64,000 nucleotides of DNA from the NCBI GenBank assembly GCA_016708125.1, contig JADJGF010000001.1:3184001-3248000 (forward strand), given 5' to 3'. Source of the DNA: Ignavibacteriota bacterium. GTDB lineage: Bacteria > Bacteroidota > Ignavibacteria > Ignavibacteriales > Melioribacteraceae. The notes under the pieces are model-generated. The model was not told the origin of the DNA, ran no database searches, and saw only the letters and a program-made list of their open reading frames with translations. The position numbers and the translations under genes are program-made. Below, piece after piece: positions 62,356-64,000 of this stretch (positions are counted from its first letter, which is position 1; the number at the start of each line of letters is the position of its first letter).

Positions 62356-63286
62356 ATGTTTATACTGTTACGAAGAATTAAAGGAAGAAGAAAGTTTTCA
62401 TGAAAAATGCAGCAAAAAATTTTTCGGATTAAAAATTCCACCAAAAATTGAATATTCATTAAAAGATATTTACAAGCTTGGTAAAATTATTGTTGAAAGA
62501 AATATTACAATTCCGGGAGTACAAACAAAACTTTCGCTTGATTTAAAAAAGGGAGTAAATAATATCCCAAAATTAACCGTTGTTGGATTATGGGGAAATT
62601 ACATCCTAAAGCCTCAATCGAATGATTATAAAGAGCTTCCGGAAAATGAAGACCTGACAATGCATTTGGCAAAAATTTTTAAGTTAAATGTTGTTGAACA
62701 TTCTTTGATAAAATTAAATGATAATAGTTTAGCTTATATTACAAAGAGAATTGACCGAGTAAACGAAAAGAAAATCCATATGGAAGATATGTGTCAATTA
62801 ACTGAAAGGTTAACAGAAGATAAATATAAAGGATCATTGGAACAAATTGATAAGATTATAAAAAAATATTCTGCGAATCCATTGTTAGATTCTCTTCATT
62901 TTTTTGAATCAATTATATTTTCTTTTATAACCGGAAATGCCGATATGCATTTAAAAAATTATTCACTAATTGAAGAAGATCAAATAAAATTTGCTCCATT
63001 TTATGATTTACTTTCTACGAGATTAGTCATTTCAGAAAGTATTGATAGTGAGGAATTTGCATTATCAATTTGTGGAAAAAAGAAAAAAATAAGTGAAAAG
63101 GATATTCTAAAATTTGGAAATTCTTTAAATTTGAACGAAAAACAAATTGAAAATGTATTTGCAAAGTTTAGGAAAAATTTAAAAAAAGCAATTGATTTTA
63201 TTGATATTTCATTTTTAAGTGAATCAAAAAAATTAGAATATAAAAAGTTAGTTAAATCAAGATCGGAGCGATTAAATTTGGTTTAG
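62348..63286 (+). CDS. hipT: HipT serine/threonine kinase toxin candidate
   Basis: A 312-residue kinase from ATG 62348, preceded by GAGGAAAA; an in-frame TTG at 62336 lacks a ribosome site. An N-terminal Cys cluster (C4, C7, C21) is a possible zinc site common in this subgroup. The regulatory loop reads RNITIPGVQTKLSL (T54-I55-P56) where E. coli HipT has Ser-Ile-Ser. K88 (YILKPQ) binds ATP; D199 in NADMHLKNYS is the catalytic Asp; D220 in FYDLLSTR binds metal. It should phosphorylate a host protein (a tRNA synthetase in known cases) and be held inactive by HipS. Confidence 0.85.
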   Translation: MNRCLYCYEELKEEESFHEKCSKKFFGLKIPPKIEYSLKDIYKLGKIIVERNITIPGVQTKLSLDLKKGVNNIPKLTVVGLWGNYILKPQSNDYKELPENEDLTMHLAKIFKLNVVEHSLIKLNDNSLAYITKRIDRVNEKKIHMEDMCQLTERLTEDKYKGSLEQIDKIIKKYSANPLLDSLHFFESIIFSFITGNADMHLKNYSLIEEDQIKFAPFYDLLSTRLVISESIDSEEFALSICGKKKKISEKDILKFGNSLNLNEKQIENVFAKFRKNLKKAIDFIDISFLSESKKLEYKKLVKSRSERLNLV

Positions 63287-63365
63287 ACAAATTGGATTGA
63301 TTATTCGATTGTTGTACTATTCTTAAATGCTCAATTCTTCGTAAATCGCAATTGCTTAAGTTAAT

Positions 63366-64000
63366 TTATGCAATAATTAATTTTATAAAATTTCGCTTTC
63401 CAACTTTTAAAACATTTCCATCTGCAATTTTAATTGGTGTTTTTAGATCGTCAATTTTAATTCCGTCAATTGAAACTCCGCCTTGAGTTACAAGTCTTCT
63501 TGCTTCTCCACGCGATGGTGCAAATTCCGCTTTCATAATTAAATCAATAATATCAATTTCACTTATATTCAATTTTAATTCTGGAACATTATCGGGAATT
63601 CCTTTATTAATAAAAATTTTATCAAACTCGGCTTCGGCATTTAGTGAAGCTTCTTTTGAATGATACATCTCAACAAATTTGCGAGCTAATGTTCTTTTAA
63701 TATCTCTCGGATTTGTATTTGAATCGGAAAGTTCATTTTTTATTTCAGCCAATTCATTTGCCGGAATATCTGTTCCAAGTTCAAAATATGCGTAAATTAA
63801 TTCATCCGGAATTGACAAAGATTTTCCATAAATATCTTTTGGAGAATCATCAATCCCAATATAATTTCCGTAGGATTTGCTCATTTTTTCTTTTCCATCA
63901 GTACCGACTAATAACGGCATTGTTAAAATTACTTGAGCTTCAACCCCATATTCTCTTTGAATATCTCTGCCAACAAGAAGATTAAATTTTTGATCAGTTC
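63366..64000 (-). CDS. tyrS: Tyrosyl-tRNA synthetase (5' end cut by window edge)
   Basis: About 211 C-terminal residues are visible. TDQKFNLLVGRD and VILTMPLLVGTDG lead to KMSKSYGNYIGI, the class I KMSKS motif. The anticodon-binding region follows (RDIKRTLARKFVEMYH), then an S4 RNA-binding domain at the end (APSRGEARRLVTQGGVSIDG, GNVLKVGKRNFIKL). It charges tRNA-Tyr. The reading frame runs through the right edge, so the HIGH motif and start lie outside. It stands next to a HipBST system whose kinases in other bacteria target aminoacyl-tRNA synthetases, but adjacency alone proves nothing. Confidence 0.95.
   Translation of the reverse strand, partial: TDQKFNLLVGRDIQREYGVEAQVILTMPLLVGTDGKEKMSKSYGNYIGIDDSPKDIYGKSLSIPDELIYAYFELGTDIPANELAEIKNELSDSNTNPRDIKRTLARKFVEMYHSKEASLNAEAEFDKIFINKGIPDNVPELKLNISEIDIIDLIMKAEFAPSRGEARRLVTQGGVSIDGIKIDDLKTPIKIADGNVLKVGKRNFIKLIIA

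Overview
The window is low-GC DNA from a member of the Bacteroidota/Chlorobiota superphylum, most likely an Ignavibacteria-type organism. The reasons are secreted proteins ending in a type IX secretion (T9SS) sorting domain with the NYPNPFNPTT motif common in Ignavibacteria, an Oar-like TonB-dependent receptor, lysine/asparagine-rich proteins, and many small palindromic intergenic repeats. The assignment is inferred from gene style only; no rRNA gene is present.

Region 1 (1-22.5 kb) is mostly plus strand. After a truncated sulfide:quinone-reductase-like flavoprotein (minus strand) comes a set of genes that matches the anaerobic purine/urate catabolic cluster of enterobacteria and gut clostridia: a fold-type-II PLP enzyme, a HyuA-type cyclic amidohydrolase, SsnA, YgeY, knotted carbamoyltransferase YgeW, a second (threonine-synthase-like) PLP enzyme, a MocA-like molybdopterin cytidylyltransferase, and further on a cDPG-synthetase-like GTPase overlapping a carbamate kinase. 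The expected logic is ring opening by the hydrolases, transfer of a carbamoyl group to phosphate by YgeW, ammonia release by a PLP lyase, and ATP recovery by carbamate kinase. Xanthine dehydrogenase and YgfK are not in the window. Envelope genes (two beta-barrel candidates, a GDPD lipoprotein, a lipocalin, a GH97 glycosidase) and glmS are interleaved.

Region 2 (22.5-34 kb) holds a large Oar-like TonB receptor (minus), a single-chain type IIG/ISP restriction-modification enzyme with a palindromic repeat read in frame, a repeat-rich gap with tRNA-Phe, a TPR histidine kinase, a ZU5-like lipoprotein and two small hypothetical genes.

Region 3 (34-45.5 kb) is housekeeping: purC, DUF971, pgsA, pgpA, cinA, thpR, recA, recX, an acyl-CoA dehydrogenase, a four-helix-bundle protein, guaB, a glycosyltransferase and purD, tightly packed on the plus strand.

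Region 4 (45.5-60 kb) is accessory. A REP-associated tyrosine transposase (RAYT) sits among imperfect palindromes. Two long paralogous T9SS cargo proteins, each with a dockerin-like segment and a divergent domain keeping one Cys, one His and one Asp, lie 10.9 kb apart. They share 123 bp of identical promoter/start DNA and 157 bp of identical coding DNA. Between them are a HIT hydrolase, an NtrC-type regulator, a methyltransferase, an acyl-CoA dehydrogenase, a histidine kinase and a FapA-type protein.

Region 5 (60-64 kb) contains a biotin-dependent carboxylase beta subunit, a three-gene HipB-HipS-HipT toxin-antitoxin operon with three evenly spaced operators around a near-consensus promoter, and the 3' part of tyrS.
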